Shown piece by piece: positions 48,001 to 55,187 of a DNA stretch of 64,000 nt. The notes under the pieces are model-generated. The model saw nothing but the letters and a program-made list of their open reading frames with translations. It was not told the DNA's origin and searched no databases. Origin of the DNA: Bacteroidota bacterium (lineage in GTDB: Bacteria > Bacteroidota > Bacteroidia > AKYH767-A > 2013-40CM-41-45); assembly GCA_016713765.1 (NCBI GenBank), contig JADJON010000001.1, forward strand, positions 248,001 to 312,000. The letters run 5' to 3'. Positions within the stretch are counted from its first letter, which is position 1, and every line of letters begins with the position of its first letter. The translations under genes and the position numbers were made by a program.

Positions 48001-48104
48001 ATATAAGTCTCCTGGCCCTGCCCGGCCGCATGCTCCATGCCCAGGTTCCACAGGACAATGACAAGCAGAAGAGTAAAACGGTAAAATGGGTAAGACTTTT
48101 TCAT
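36051..48104 (-). CDS. Full-length RHS repeat protein with C-terminal JAMM-like peptidase toxin
   Basis: A 4017-aa exported polymorphic toxin. ATG 48104 begins MKKSYPFYRFTLLLVIVLWN, a Sec signal peptide; no PAAR domain. Then come a fibronectin-like segment (~200-290), a region typical of Bacteroidota RHS N-termini (SEKYTDRIGREAVESLPVP, ~345), a very long Cys-rich helical-repeat region (~1250-2900) including six 109-aa tandem units, YD repeats (~3020-3500, e.g. YYYNSFNQVVRQQTPDAG), and the RHS core ending GMGMPGR (~3733). The core tail ends SPQTIIDPGGDTT. The toxin (last ~200 aa) has GDGHTHPNEG ... NPSPNDLSNKG, the HxHP-x(n)-SxxD zinc motif of JAB/JAMM peptidases. RHS families form a shell around the toxin and cut it free near the DPxG region; assumed here. 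It is the last large gene of the operon. Confidence 0.9.
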   Translation of the reverse strand: MKKSYPFYRFTLLLVIVLWNLGMEHAAGQGQETYIDFLEGADLANGQSMDVLDDKIFGPDSLTTRDLIDSTYSSRFDLILELDPKLTTAMVSEQFNISVEMSVRLFTSPTDSLDTLIEVSLITNPEHAVYKGKAFTSINNVQRAIISILNVTYSSASSSVPPALFRLRGEISVIRSYHFDCADASTLSLDTYDDDENGYRLVWTPIAGASSYQLEWTYFDVASLLNGNAACSYIPVVDEILYRHNCSRIETENVSYLLPNIYAEGCLFVRVRGVRRVQGLDPAYSQWNAVSFGTTHEDVTINKKAELTFAEEGRVNSKLDFVDGSGRGRQSLSRSSGTSEYSLISEKYTDRIGREAVESLPVPTFDRSLKFHPEFNKDFNGKAYSWMDFDDGVCDSPPLPMDSAFGASLYYSGQNPQAGNAGTRYTPDAEGYPFVAREYMPDPLSRVWKQSGAGSRLMLGSGHETRYEYGQPVQASLDRLFGNDVGPARNYSMEMVTDPNGQISITYKDLLRDKVIATSLAGNRPSAYDSLMESQSDTLLMGVITSHSDTLLTVEPNVNNAYLVNTEGDFLFRYELLPTSFIIENCTNEEVCYDCKYDIVIRINDVCSNSPLQSKTYQNYSLPFLFDSACAEPDSSLLDSFTVHLTPGTYYLSRELRISQQALDYFTDRFLEQNGCMSFSDFFDREYEAMVAAFGCTMDCDGCLQEVGAEEDYVNRFVSLLAVDGYVPDTEDTLNARRAYEESLEQCRQLCEPPGECESAFELMKKDVSPGGQYATYQVDDNGVYSSSERASIFTGQISVLDYRNYNIYDESGVPVTVRLPNGSTVQPRYLDIKDYIEAFEPFWANSLVEGHPEICYYYFCVANQGSNTYNDAMFETNEYAAALDSGYFDPLQNDPFFVSESGSIPFYRNRATALIQQYHPRRPCMGYLTMLETAIFAALSGKLDLRDTCNVIIPDIDTMCIGDKNRVWQVYRALYYSMKVRLYNSAREHFVTDPGVCAVATIYSSNEDIGSSIPAYQQAGHVTTDPGTCVGNKIPRFIRSVTGSSVFMSSNPTEILHAVNAAMDTLRETTCEGYRPYWEAELRSSCLELTAGQMTDILDGFQEICMAGVDSLHPDGASTLPPGATGYTFHSFQEVLNHHAGIAAGTLDPFCNAYGITAPRPYDAQSYLQNPVVYPNPPTCTCERLDSLALLYFIETGEATLDSFAVFLHNNYGSELTQQEIESMRGVCHNNGCSALEEPIELPQVLSCHDCIPCDSAQQAYDDLMASLPAGLYPVPSLDRVMTDYFNNRFGFSLAYDDYSNFMSSCALMDMDTINLLSCDSLRLLFDEYFSDTVNGRGVSPFLPWLENYMNHTISESMFTVWVLSCGLDTNRVELYYYSQRSAGTTRAGVAGAYRPAPAKTGRVQRSAMNKDLFRYFVYEEDESFFVLDSCDLIKDAVTGYNSLPNGSHPPISVWLNNTLGWGWTYAQYISFLNSCSPGYPVDAIDCGSLSTALDSCRSSGPYCHIQECLNVSFGFAFKLEDYLAWIDSCSLSLVDCGELNDALNKYLSLSDEFRPPLTVFLNSYFHVKISFERWTSYIDKACNFVVPKSKSNCEYLWDYYLKHLETGKCNITYGLNMALGLEFLWSDYLAWFDSCGIEAVNCEVLLVAMDQYNSISPDQRPPVNIFLNDRLNLALSMDSYSGLLKCCGIEWSPESMSCDSLKAKWLLCNSSQPLSNMAICLNQATGLNLSINAYIDWLSECKLPFIHCDSLKKAINAYNGMNSGTRPPFTIFMNSLFDLNLSFEQYLELIIDCSYESPVSTPNCDTLASVYILCSGTTAPYKIADCLNGILGFNLPLSAYWQWLDSCQIPRAPITCGSLETAVVAYPCWQDTISLTTWLNFYFQTSHSDSYFTQLLDSCGLKTKCCDYLSAALNAYKCDSVGYSLPIYLNEELHANLNLVQWTAFLDTCNLSNPCDTCTRVSSLIPSFVCQDTLTLYQYLNASLGWGLTVASWDSLLDSCDITLPCQLSCEQLQSQLNTYPCDSAGLTLAAWLNAQTGFHYSDSTWLLMMDTCGLFLPCIPGCDSLNLQYWVNQFPCNAPADLYTWLNDTLGLDLTQSEYQFLFDTCQVIAGCDTCSYLTALVDTFPCDSLSFTAWLNDQTGWAYSTTTYFSLLDSCNILGDSTGLWPCLPNCDSLSELTSSYPCNSPLNLTAWLNDQLNLGYTPEEWAAFLAICGIDTIGCDTCSYLTALVDTFPCDSLSFTAWLNDQTGWAYTTTTYFGLLDSCNVLGDSSGLWPCLPNCDSLNALTSAYPCNSNLNLTAWLNDQLNLGYTPEEWAAFLAICGIDTIGCDTCSYLTALVDTFPCDSLSFTAWLNDQTGWAYSTTTYFSLLDSCNVLGDSTGLWPCLPNCDSLNALTSAYPCNSNLNLTAWLNDQLNLGYTPEEWAAFLAICGIDTIGCDTCSYLTALVDTFPCDSLSFTGWLNDQTGWAYSTTTYFSLLDSCNVLGDSTGLWPCLPNCDSLHTLTATYPCNSSLNLTAWLNDQLNLGYTPEEWAAFLAICGIDTIGCDTCSYLTALVDTFPCDSLSFTAWLNDQTGWAYSTTTYFSLLDSCNILGDSTGLWPCLPNCDSLNALTSAYPCNSSLNLTAWLNDQLNLGYTPEEWAAFLTICGIDTIGCDTCSYLTALVDTFPCDSLSFTAWLNDQTGWAYSTTTYFSLLDSCNILGDSTGLWPCLPNCDSLHTLTATYPCNSSLNLTAWLNDQLNLGYTPEEWAAFLAICGIDTIGCDTCTYLSTLLQSFPCDSTSLTDWLNSQTGWNYSDTAYILLLTDCNTITDSVMWTTCTGLQCDSLLALAGQFPCDSSQTFIAFLNEQLNVAFTELEWELIFDVCPVDTGLCTELNCAWLAAILPLYTDCSQPFSAFIQQETNLAISDSAALALLISCGLSLDCDSIACPMLDAAMEIYLALPYPGQLDLFLNQFFGTHTLAEYRDMLQVCTGAQPNLVLCDRPVFPEIALSTDTADHCMEEAYAAAFSNAVTLYTAYQDSVRGIFRSNYMDHCSRKLEEEYTITGPSNEYHFTLYYYDQAGNLTMTVPPAGIRMLDAGQSNQAAAHRINPGVSEIYPSHELRTQYYYNSFNQVVRQQTPDAGTTYFWYDRLGRLVVSQNAQQATSDQYSYTLYDNLGRIREVGKIHQPSTPMTDAISRNQVSLDNWIGAVSATDRTEVTRTYYDASLLPATVMDPSNLRNRVASVTYADVYDTDDDLYDAATHYSYDVTGNVHALIQENRSLAFANRQYKRIDYDYDLVSGKVNGVYYQKDSLDQFIHRYRYDDNLRLTEVTTSRDGILWERDARYEYYLHGPLYRTELGESQVQGLDYAYTLQGWIKSMNSSMSTAWHDMGQDGLPGSANPQFGRDALSYSLGYIDGDYEPIGQVSPVAGGFNEGSSLYNGNIRHAAYDFAKNLDPLGYAYRYDQLNRLVGKETFHNWWNRADNLFVTGGTQDKRYDEGLSYDPNGNILEYRRNGVDESPMVLDMDSLHYHYDAGTNRLNHVTDGVNSGNYAEDLDSQSPNNYTYDANGNLTGDVSEGLTMYWNNYGKLDSLKNDHKSLAMKFRYDPMGNRIEKRLYHLAGTGAVIRQRATHYVRDAQGNPLAVYELLGGDTVVLNEFNLYGSSRLGMLITADTLVCATCTTAVAPSVYLSPVGNKRYELSNHLGNVMTVISDKITPIDTTNDGLWDYFNPSLVSATDYYPFGMGMPGRSFSNYSYGLGAWGSETESFAKGWYYFKDRMYDSRVSRWSTIDRFFRKYPFQSPFAAFDNSPQTIIDPGGDTTIYFSQSSKYLHSSNDALPTAIVVIDSKNLMRFTLSLRASIQKGVQNYGPTNERWRTLGYRIDVDKWRNFYNRETINGKNNLSNVASNGKLKDGYFNESRTYCYFSSGGIEPGDMSAAGGLDFVATYPPIENGKGIVIGDGHTHPNEGLPANVFGQIFDYNPSPNDLSNKGTFDIIIGRENIYLYGKSINGVIRLNKSTLKSLEKDEN
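39804..41766 (-). repeat. Six near-identical 327-bp tandem repeats (109 aa each) in the RHS gene
   Basis: The phase marker AATCGTATCGATGCC recurs at 39804, 40131, 40458, 40785, 41112 and 41439, exactly 327 bp apart. Each unit encodes two sub-repeats of ~54 aa, of the form CDTCSYLTALVDTFPCDS ... WLNDQTGW ... LLDSCN and CDSL..L...YPCNS ... WLNDQLNLGYTPEEW ... CGID. Divergent single copies of the sub-repeat continue upstream to about 43,900. Confidence 0.92.
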
Positions 48105-48109
48105 GGGAA

Positions 48110-48811
48110 TCACAATTGATTGACCAGCTTGTACTTCGAATAACGGCCCCGGGTAGCCAGCTTGCCGGCAACTCCGATCTGAATTACATCCTCCAGCCTG
48201 TTTATTCCCGATTCCCTTTGCCTTGAGAAGCGCATATCACCATATCGCATTTCCACCACCGGTCGGCCTTCGGGCTCGCCGGTGATGGCGCTGGCGGAGT
48301 AGTACATGCTAACTTTATTGAGTACGCGATCCGGCCCTTTAAAACTCACCTCCGCCGAATCCAGCAGACTCCCATTCTTATATTTAATGGTGAAATCCAC
48401 GAATCCCGACCTGGTCCTGCAAAATATTTTAACCGGCACACAGTCTTCCAACAAAGATTGCGCTGCCTGCTGACATAGCTTATCGTATGACCATTGGACC
48501 CTGCTCAACGTAATACTTCGCGTTGCATGATCCACTACTATTTGGGTGTCGTTTCGCTGTATGGAAAAGCCATACTCGCTGAGTATCTCCATTCCTTGCT
48601 GGTCGAGGCTTACCGTGGAGTGAATCGTATCACATGTTTCCCTGGGATCATTCATGTCGTAAATGAACGTGGTGGCCTTGTATGACAAGCGGCAAAGGTC
48701 TTTCTTCACTTTGTCGTAAGGCACAGCCAACAATTGCCTTAGCTCGGCGGCCTGTCCATAAGATAGCAGTGCTTTTACGATCAATGTAAATAAGAGCAGT
48801 GTTGTTTTCAT
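48110..48811 (-). CDS. Exported protein of unknown function, RHS operon
   Basis: A 233-aa protein with a signal peptide (MKTTLLLFTLIVKALLSYGQ). The mature part has scattered Cys (KDLCRLSY, QWSYDKLCQQ, IFCRTRSG) and looks beta-rich; no domain recognised. Its stop is 5 nt upstream of the RHS ATG and its start is 3 nt downstream of the 2122-aa gene, so it is co-transcribed with both and could be an adaptor or chaperone for them; that is inference. Confidence 0.7.
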   Translation of the reverse strand: MKTTLLLFTLIVKALLSYGQAAELRQLLAVPYDKVKKDLCRLSYKATTFIYDMNDPRETCDTIHSTVSLDQQGMEILSEYGFSIQRNDTQIVVDHATRSITLSRVQWSYDKLCQQAAQSLLEDCVPVKIFCRTRSGFVDFTIKYKNGSLLDSAEVSFKGPDRVLNKVSMYYSASAITGEPEGRPVVEMRYGDMRFSRQRESGINRLEDVIQIGVAGKLATRGRYSKYKLVNQL

Positions 48812-48814
48812 ATC

Positions 48815-51800
48815 TCATCGCTTAAGAATAGTGCGTCCTTCCTTCTGGGTAACCACACCAAAATCCGTCTCACGCTTTATTCTGATGAGTTTGCCCTCGT
48901 CGGAATACTCATAGAAGATAGCGTAGTTATTGTCATCCAATTCGGCCATCAATCGCTGGGTAAACGGATGATATACATAAGTTTTCATGCTGGCTTGAGT
49001 CGGGTGAATCCGCACATCATCGAACCAGACTGCTGAAGAGATTCCTGCACTTAGTATCACAACGATGGAATCGGCCGCTGCGGGGACCTCGAAATCGAAA
49101 TCGATGCGCTGCCAACCATCAATGATCCTTCCTTTAGCCTGATGCGAAGCGGATCGTCCGTCTCCGGGGAAAAGAATACTCACTCGTGGACCGCCGTATG
49201 ACGTGTCTAGGCTCTGACATCCTGCATCGGGTCGAATCCAGGCACTAAAGTGATACTGTCCCGGCGTAGGTGAGAATTTTTCAAGGCAGCCATTTTTCAT
49301 ATAAACCTTATTGCTGTCCTCGATGACAAGTTCAGTATCTGGATATGCATACAATTCTCGTTCGAACCTGACCGACATTTCAGCCGGGATATGAAGGCTT
49401 CTCAGTCCGGTATGGGATACATTCGCATCGATCGTGGCTGCCGATAATTGGAGCGCGGATTTGAATGACATATGGGTTTCCAGGCATGGATTATTGCACG
49501 ATACCGAAAAATCATAGTCTTCAAAATTGTCATTTCCGATCTGTTGGAGCCGGGAATTGGCCGACACGGCTATAGGAAGTTGTTCGGAATACCCGTACAG
49601 TGCGGCTGAAGGAATCTCCAGCGCATTGGCGTTCTCGATATCAGCACCCAGCCTATTAACCCTGGTGATGCGATTTGACATGATCCAGTTAGGGTCTGTC
49701 AGCTTGCCGGATGGGACGAAGTAACCATGGGTGGTGTCGGGTTCCCAGAAAGGAACCATAGATGCTGTGAAATAGCCGTCAGCCGCATTGCGTGAGCTCC
49801 CCCCGTTTGGTTCACGCTGTGTGCGATACTTCCACTCCTTTTCCGGGTACCAACGACCATACAAGCCGATCCGGTATGGATTCACCGGTAGTCCATAGGT
49901 GAGGTCCTGCTTACAGGTAGTTTCACAGCTGAGACACTGAATACAAAGTTCCACCTTATTGATTCCATTATTAATATCAATGCAGCTATCCTGCGTATAC
50001 GGAGTTGAGGCTGGTACCCAGTTATTCATATTGATCGGTATGTTTCCCTCTGCGGTCATTATCAATTGGCACGACGGCCCGAACTGGTAGGTGTAATAGA
50101 CTAAACCGCCGAGGAATGTAGCCGGTGACAATGCGTAGATGAAGAATTCAGTTGCCGGTATCCCGTTCAGGCTATCAAGCTGACAGGCACAATTGCAATG
50201 CCCCATCAAATCCGCGAGGCTGATCGAATCATCGCGCGTAGCTTCAAAGGCGTTAATGCCAGTTCGTGCCTGATACAAGATCATTTGATTGTAAATCTCC
50301 TCCAGACAAATGGCCGGACGCGTAGTATCACACTCTTCTACCTGCCCTTTAATACACGGCACCTTCCATTTGTCCGAGTACTCCGTGGCCGACGCCTGTA
50401 GAATGTGCGGAGTGTTTGAAGCCGAAAACTCTAATCTTGACGTGCCTGCATTGATAGGGTTTTCCAGCGACTGAACGGTGCCGGCTATTGCACTGAGGTT
50501 GTTTTTTCTTCCAGATCGGACAAGAACACAATGTGCTGCTACATAAGTTGACCCGGAAGGATCGCGAAATGTTACCAGTTCGCCTTGACTATCTATAAAC
50601 CTATAGTCTCCCTGATATGGAACTTGGTGAATCCTTAAACCATTTAGATGAGAATAGGAGCTAAAGACTTGGTACTCGTCGCCAACTTCAATGATTCTTC
50701 GCGTCAATGGACTTACATTGAATAATCTTCCGTCACGGATTTGCACAGCAGGTAATTGAAAATTTACATTAAAGGCGACCGCCCCCATTTGTGGATACCC
50801 ATAATAAGCGGGGAATTTGAAGTCGTAAACTGGTGCTTCAAATGCATTTTGTGTACTCGTAAGAACCACGCTTCCAGAGCCGCCGTCGTATAGCAGATTA
50901 CTGGTTACGGCTCTTGATCCATCCTTGATCACTTCGGTTTGGTCCAGCAAGCCGCACAATGCAATGCTCTTCACCGTTACTGCAGAGCGGAATCGACTGA
51001 CTTCCTTGGCCATCAGCGGGAAAGGCAATGGCGTAACGGGAAGCGGAGGGAGGATAACAAAAAATAACAGTTCGCTATTCGCCTGAACTCCCGCCTCCAC
51101 GATCTCTGTGGTGTGTTCGCGCATGTCGACCCAGAAGTCATAATGCCGTCCGATCTCCGCCTCTTTAATCTGTCCTCGTGCATCCATCACCGCCACTTTA
51201 TTGTCCAAAATCGGTTTCCCTTCCGGAGTAGTAGACTGTCTATACCGATACGTCGTTTTGGCAATTAAAGAACCCGATGAACTATAGGCAGCCTCCGACT
51301 TCTGTTTACCGTGCATGTCGTTTGTAACGATCTTGTAACCCTGACTCGTAGTACAATAATCATTCACCATCACTTTGAACAGTCGTTTGAGAAAGCCAAG
51401 GGCTTTGGGAGACTGCTTGTGATTGATCGTGGTATTGTCCACTATCACCGGAAAATCATAAGCCGTATAGAATTCGGAGACTTGAAATCCGGCAGGCAGG
51501 TTTCCTGCGGCCAGAGGGACACCGCTTGTTTTTGTAACCCTTCTGTATACGATTGAAGGGGCTGGGTAAAGCGACTCGCACAGCGGAGACTCCTGGAAGA
51601 GATAATCATCCGGGCCAAGTGCTCGCCTTCTCTTGTAAAATTTTGGGGTTCGATGAGAGTTCTCCTCTCCACCCAGGCTGGGTTCCCAAGAGGCTACGCC
51701 ACTGCTGATGACCCTCCCGTCAGTATCAACCATGGAATAATCGTAGAACTCGGAATATGTCTGGGTCGCCGATGAAGTCATTGCATTCCACTCATCCGAT

Positions 51801-54800
51801 AGCGAAATGGACGCCACTCGGTAGCCCCCGCCGAGTTTTCTACCGTTCCAGTTATTGAGCCGTGCCCAGCTCTTCGAAGTGCTGATCCAACGTGCACTGT
51901 TCTGGCCAATAGCCTTTGATTCAAACGATCGCATCCATGTCAACACATCCCCGATCGATCCTACGAGACTCCGGATCGCATCAATGACGGATGTGTTTGG
52001 ATTGGCATTGTATCCATAAGCGGCTTCAGGAGCATTGGAACGGAGAAACTGCAGCGCTTGCTTTACAACTGGATTCTTCCCGTCGACCAGCTTAAGTCTG
52101 ACCCATATACGAGTGGATGATACGGCTCCGATGGCCTGTCCGCTCCGATCAACCTCCGCATAGCCCCAGATGTTTTCTTCGTAGTTGGAGTTTGCGGTCA
52201 GTTTACAGGACACACGAAAGGCGATGTACTGCTGACCTCGCAGATAGGTCTGTTCCAGGTCGCCGATTGTACTGGGAACATCGAAAAAGACATATGGATA
52301 CTGGTCACCGGCCGTGTTATACAACTCGTTCTTGCATGTACCAGGATCAGGCCCGAATCCGCGCACCATGTACATCTGTCCGGCCGGACGGTCCTGTACA
52401 TATGCATAATCGTCCGCTTCATACTGAACGCGAATCTTTCCACCAGTGGGTAATTGGATCTCTGTGAGTTGCCAGGCGCGGGCAAACTCGTTTGTGACGG
52501 ATGTGTCCTGAATAACGTAGGGGTACTCCCCTTCCGTCAGGTGACTGTAATTGCCAGAAAGGCTGTTGTCCTTGTAATTGCTCCAACGATCTGCTTTTCG
52601 ATAAGCGTAATCCGGATTATTTTCCGAATAGTTGAAGACATACGGATTCAGGCTTCCGGTATAATTCCGGCCATATGTGAAATACACTTTCCGTAAGGTG
52701 AGCTTACCGGCCTGCGAATTGATAACGTCCTGCACGTAATAGGGCAGATGACCATTGCTGTTGTCAACGGTAGCCGCCTGGTGCATGTTCAGGTTATTCT
52801 CCACCCTGGGGCAGACCGAATAGTCATACACGAAATGAACTGTCTTGATGGGGACCGCGTGCGAAGCGCCATGTGCTATCAGGTCGCTCTTGGAAAATAG
52901 TCGGATCTCCCTGAGCAGGTACTGCTTGCTGTTCGGGTCCAGTCCGCCGTTCTCATCTGTTACACCCAGGCCGTCCAGTCGTTCTTCAAGGTAGAACTGA
53001 GCAAGCATCGTCTGACTTTCAATGGAATGAACGTAGTTTAAGTCCTTACTTCCATAGGAATAGTTCCCTTTGGCATCGCCATATGATGAGGTGGGGGCGC
53101 CGTTGCCGGTATTAATCCCGGGATTGTAGTTGGCGGTATCCTTCCCGAACGGAGCGCGCCAACGATATGCATTGTTCAATCGAGAATAGTTAAACTTGGT
53201 CCAAGTGCCCAAATCGTCATTCGTAACACCGTTACCGGTTCGATCCACATAATCAGGACTAAGCACATAGGAAAGCAAAAAGGAGGAAGCGTACTCCGGC
53301 TCAGTCTTCGAATAGAAGTATTGGTCCATTCCTTTCGAATTCGATTTAGAGTTGTCCCCGGCATCATAATGCACCAAAGCATCCAGCGGGGATTGCTCCG
53401 ATACTGAAAATGAAACGTCCTTCGATTTTCGGTTGTAAACAGGTTGGCCATATATGAACTCCTTTCCCTCGGTAGTTCTTACGTTTATCTCGCCGATGTA
53501 CTGGGAACTACTGATCCAAGTCTTACTGGCACTGTACCGGTTGATGATTTCGCCGCACTCTTCGCTGAATACGACTTGATTCATCGGATACTGCTGAATC
53601 CAGGGCGTGAATCCGTATTGTTCGGACTGACTGTTGGTCAGGTAGCTGACTGATTGGGCCCGTTTTTCTCGTTTAGGTTTCCTGAGTATACCCGTTATAG
53701 AATGGCGCCGTACGGGTCGATTCGCGTCTCGACCGACGTTCAGTACATTCCGAGCCCTTGACTTTCTGCCTTCCAGCTCCACCGAAGCAAGCTCATATCC
53801 GCCAGTTTTCAATAACACGGAAGAATCCGGCAGACTCTTATCGTCGGTGCATTTGAAGTTGACCGATTCTTTGCCATCTAAGTAATCAGGTGTACAGTAT
53901 CGCAATGATTCGTTAATCTCATTGTCATCAATCCAACCGGAATTTCTTGTTTCAGCTAGTACGCACTTGATGTCCGCGCCAATATGAACGCTTGTTGTAA
54001 ATCCAACTTCTACTCCTGCTGTTGTGCTGTTGGATGTTGACAAAGTCCTTCGATCTCGAATGACTCCAACATCCGAACGATAGGCCCGAAACTGCCCACC
54101 AACGCCTTGGCCAGAAATTGAAAACTGATCCGGTGTTAAACAGGCAGGTGGAAGATTGGGGATGCCACGTACATACTCGATGTCCTTCTCACGACTATAG
54201 TCTAATAGTGCGTTTTGAGAATTGCCGGCCTTCTCCAGCTGTAAATAGCCAACCGGTTCAGAGATAAGGGGGGCTGCTTGTGGGCCTGATTTTGAATAGT
54301 AGCCGCTAAGTGTCGATCCTGAGAAAAACCCAAAAGCATCTGCTCCCAGTTTTACATTAAACGTAAATGCATCGGTATGCATTGGCGAACTGGGGCTTGG
54401 AGGATACGCGATTGGATTTAAACTAAGTGAAGCATTTGAACTCGCTCCGTAAGTCACCTTACTTTTCTCATGACTGCAAGAGGCGGCAAATGAAATGGAT
54501 TTCATCCCCTCTCTCGTATTAAAGCTAGAGCCAATGGTCGCACTTCTTTCAACATCATCTTTTTTCTTAATTCCCACGCTAGCTGAAAACTCTGCTCCAT
54601 CTTGGCCGCCAATTGCAAGCCCAAGAGATCCTGTCAGATTGGACTTCGAACTCTGGCCCGCATTCAAGCCAGCACTAACTCCAAAACTTGCGTTATATCC
54701 TTTGAATGTATTTCGGGAGATGCCCAGGCTCATACGACCCTCTCCTCCAATTTTTTTACTAAGACTGAGTCCAAACATCTCCGGTTCAATTCCGACATTC

Positions 54801-55183
54801 ACCCCCCAGGTTTCATTTGGCCGCATAGCCGTATTTGTAACCACCTTTTCCTGACTCTGATACGCATCATCCGGGAGCCCCCGTACTTGCCGGTTGATGG
54901 AACCCGGGTTGAGTGTCCAGCCTAATCCGACCCAGCCGGCTTCCTGGTCCATGGTTGGCCCCCCATCGTAGACCAAGTTGATTGGATATTCTCCGATCTC
55001 TAACAATGGAATGTTGTACTTGAAGTCCCCGGAAGAGAGATCTACCATGTTGTCCATACTTACTGGAGCGAATGATGCCATTTCCGGTTGATTAGGACCG
55101 CTGGTCAGCGCGAACGCAACAGTGGGTAGAAAAAGCTCCGACAGGAAGGATAACAACAAGTAGATGGCTATGGCTTTTCTCAT
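48815..55183 (-). CDS. SpvB/TcB-like RHS-associated giant protein
   Basis: A 2122-aa exported protein with a signal peptide (MRKAIAIYLLLSFLSELFLP). The mature N-terminus (SGPNQPEMASFAPVSMDNMVDLSSGDFKYNIPLLEI, in two motifs) and QEAGWVGLGWTLNPGSI are the opening of the SpvB/TcB-like proteins that accompany Bacteroidota RHS proteins. A long middle region has RHS-like beta repeats (YRKADRWSNYKDNSLSGNYS, TYSEFYDYSMVDTDG). Near ~1930-2060 there is a carbohydrate-binding-like jelly roll (SLHIPAEMSVRFER ... YHFSAWIRPDAG), then a final YD-type repeat (AIFYEYSDEGKLIRIKRE). In Tc toxins TcB and TcC join to make one shell; a similar pairing with the downstream RHS protein is inferred. Confidence 0.82.
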   Translation of the reverse strand: MRKAIAIYLLLSFLSELFLPTVAFALTSGPNQPEMASFAPVSMDNMVDLSSGDFKYNIPLLEIGEYPINLVYDGGPTMDQEAGWVGLGWTLNPGSINRQVRGLPDDAYQSQEKVVTNTAMRPNETWGVNVGIEPEMFGLSLSKKIGGEGRMSLGISRNTFKGYNASFGVSAGLNAGQSSKSNLTGSLGLAIGGQDGAEFSASVGIKKKDDVERSATIGSSFNTREGMKSISFAASCSHEKSKVTYGASSNASLSLNPIAYPPSPSSPMHTDAFTFNVKLGADAFGFFSGSTLSGYYSKSGPQAAPLISEPVGYLQLEKAGNSQNALLDYSREKDIEYVRGIPNLPPACLTPDQFSISGQGVGGQFRAYRSDVGVIRDRRTLSTSNSTTAGVEVGFTTSVHIGADIKCVLAETRNSGWIDDNEINESLRYCTPDYLDGKESVNFKCTDDKSLPDSSVLLKTGGYELASVELEGRKSRARNVLNVGRDANRPVRRHSITGILRKPKREKRAQSVSYLTNSQSEQYGFTPWIQQYPMNQVVFSEECGEIINRYSASKTWISSSQYIGEINVRTTEGKEFIYGQPVYNRKSKDVSFSVSEQSPLDALVHYDAGDNSKSNSKGMDQYFYSKTEPEYASSFLLSYVLSPDYVDRTGNGVTNDDLGTWTKFNYSRLNNAYRWRAPFGKDTANYNPGINTGNGAPTSSYGDAKGNYSYGSKDLNYVHSIESQTMLAQFYLEERLDGLGVTDENGGLDPNSKQYLLREIRLFSKSDLIAHGASHAVPIKTVHFVYDYSVCPRVENNLNMHQAATVDNSNGHLPYYVQDVINSQAGKLTLRKVYFTYGRNYTGSLNPYVFNYSENNPDYAYRKADRWSNYKDNSLSGNYSHLTEGEYPYVIQDTSVTNEFARAWQLTEIQLPTGGKIRVQYEADDYAYVQDRPAGQMYMVRGFGPDPGTCKNELYNTAGDQYPYVFFDVPSTIGDLEQTYLRGQQYIAFRVSCKLTANSNYEENIWGYAEVDRSGQAIGAVSSTRIWVRLKLVDGKNPVVKQALQFLRSNAPEAAYGYNANPNTSVIDAIRSLVGSIGDVLTWMRSFESKAIGQNSARWISTSKSWARLNNWNGRKLGGGYRVASISLSDEWNAMTSSATQTYSEFYDYSMVDTDGRVISSGVASWEPSLGGEENSHRTPKFYKRRRALGPDDYLFQESPLCESLYPAPSIVYRRVTKTSGVPLAAGNLPAGFQVSEFYTAYDFPVIVDNTTINHKQSPKALGFLKRLFKVMVNDYCTTSQGYKIVTNDMHGKQKSEAAYSSSGSLIAKTTYRYRQSTTPEGKPILDNKVAVMDARGQIKEAEIGRHYDFWVDMREHTTEIVEAGVQANSELLFFVILPPLPVTPLPFPLMAKEVSRFRSAVTVKSIALCGLLDQTEVIKDGSRAVTSNLLYDGGSGSVVLTSTQNAFEAPVYDFKFPAYYGYPQMGAVAFNVNFQLPAVQIRDGRLFNVSPLTRRIIEVGDEYQVFSSYSHLNGLRIHQVPYQGDYRFIDSQGELVTFRDPSGSTYVAAHCVLVRSGRKNNLSAIAGTVQSLENPINAGTSRLEFSASNTPHILQASATEYSDKWKVPCIKGQVEECDTTRPAICLEEIYNQMILYQARTGINAFEATRDDSISLADLMGHCNCACQLDSLNGIPATEFFIYALSPATFLGGLVYYTYQFGPSCQLIMTAEGNIPINMNNWVPASTPYTQDSCIDINNGINKVELCIQCLSCETTCKQDLTYGLPVNPYRIGLYGRWYPEKEWKYRTQREPNGGSSRNAADGYFTASMVPFWEPDTTHGYFVPSGKLTDPNWIMSNRITRVNRLGADIENANALEIPSAALYGYSEQLPIAVSANSRLQQIGNDNFEDYDFSVSCNNPCLETHMSFKSALQLSAATIDANVSHTGLRSLHIPAEMSVRFERELYAYPDTELVIEDSNKVYMKNGCLEKFSPTPGQYHFSAWIRPDAGCQSLDTSYGGPRVSILFPGDGRSASHQAKGRIIDGWQRIDFDFEVPAAADSIVVILSAGISSAVWFDDVRIHPTQASMKTYVYHPFTQRLMAELDDNNYAIFYEYSDEGKLIRIKRETDFGVVTQKEGRTILKR

Positions 55184-55187
55184 GAGC

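Noticed and set aside
36051..48104. T6SS-delivered RHS effector
   Set aside because: There is a Sec signal peptide in place of a PAAR domain, and no VgrG, Hcp, DUF4123-type adaptor or sheath gene in the window.
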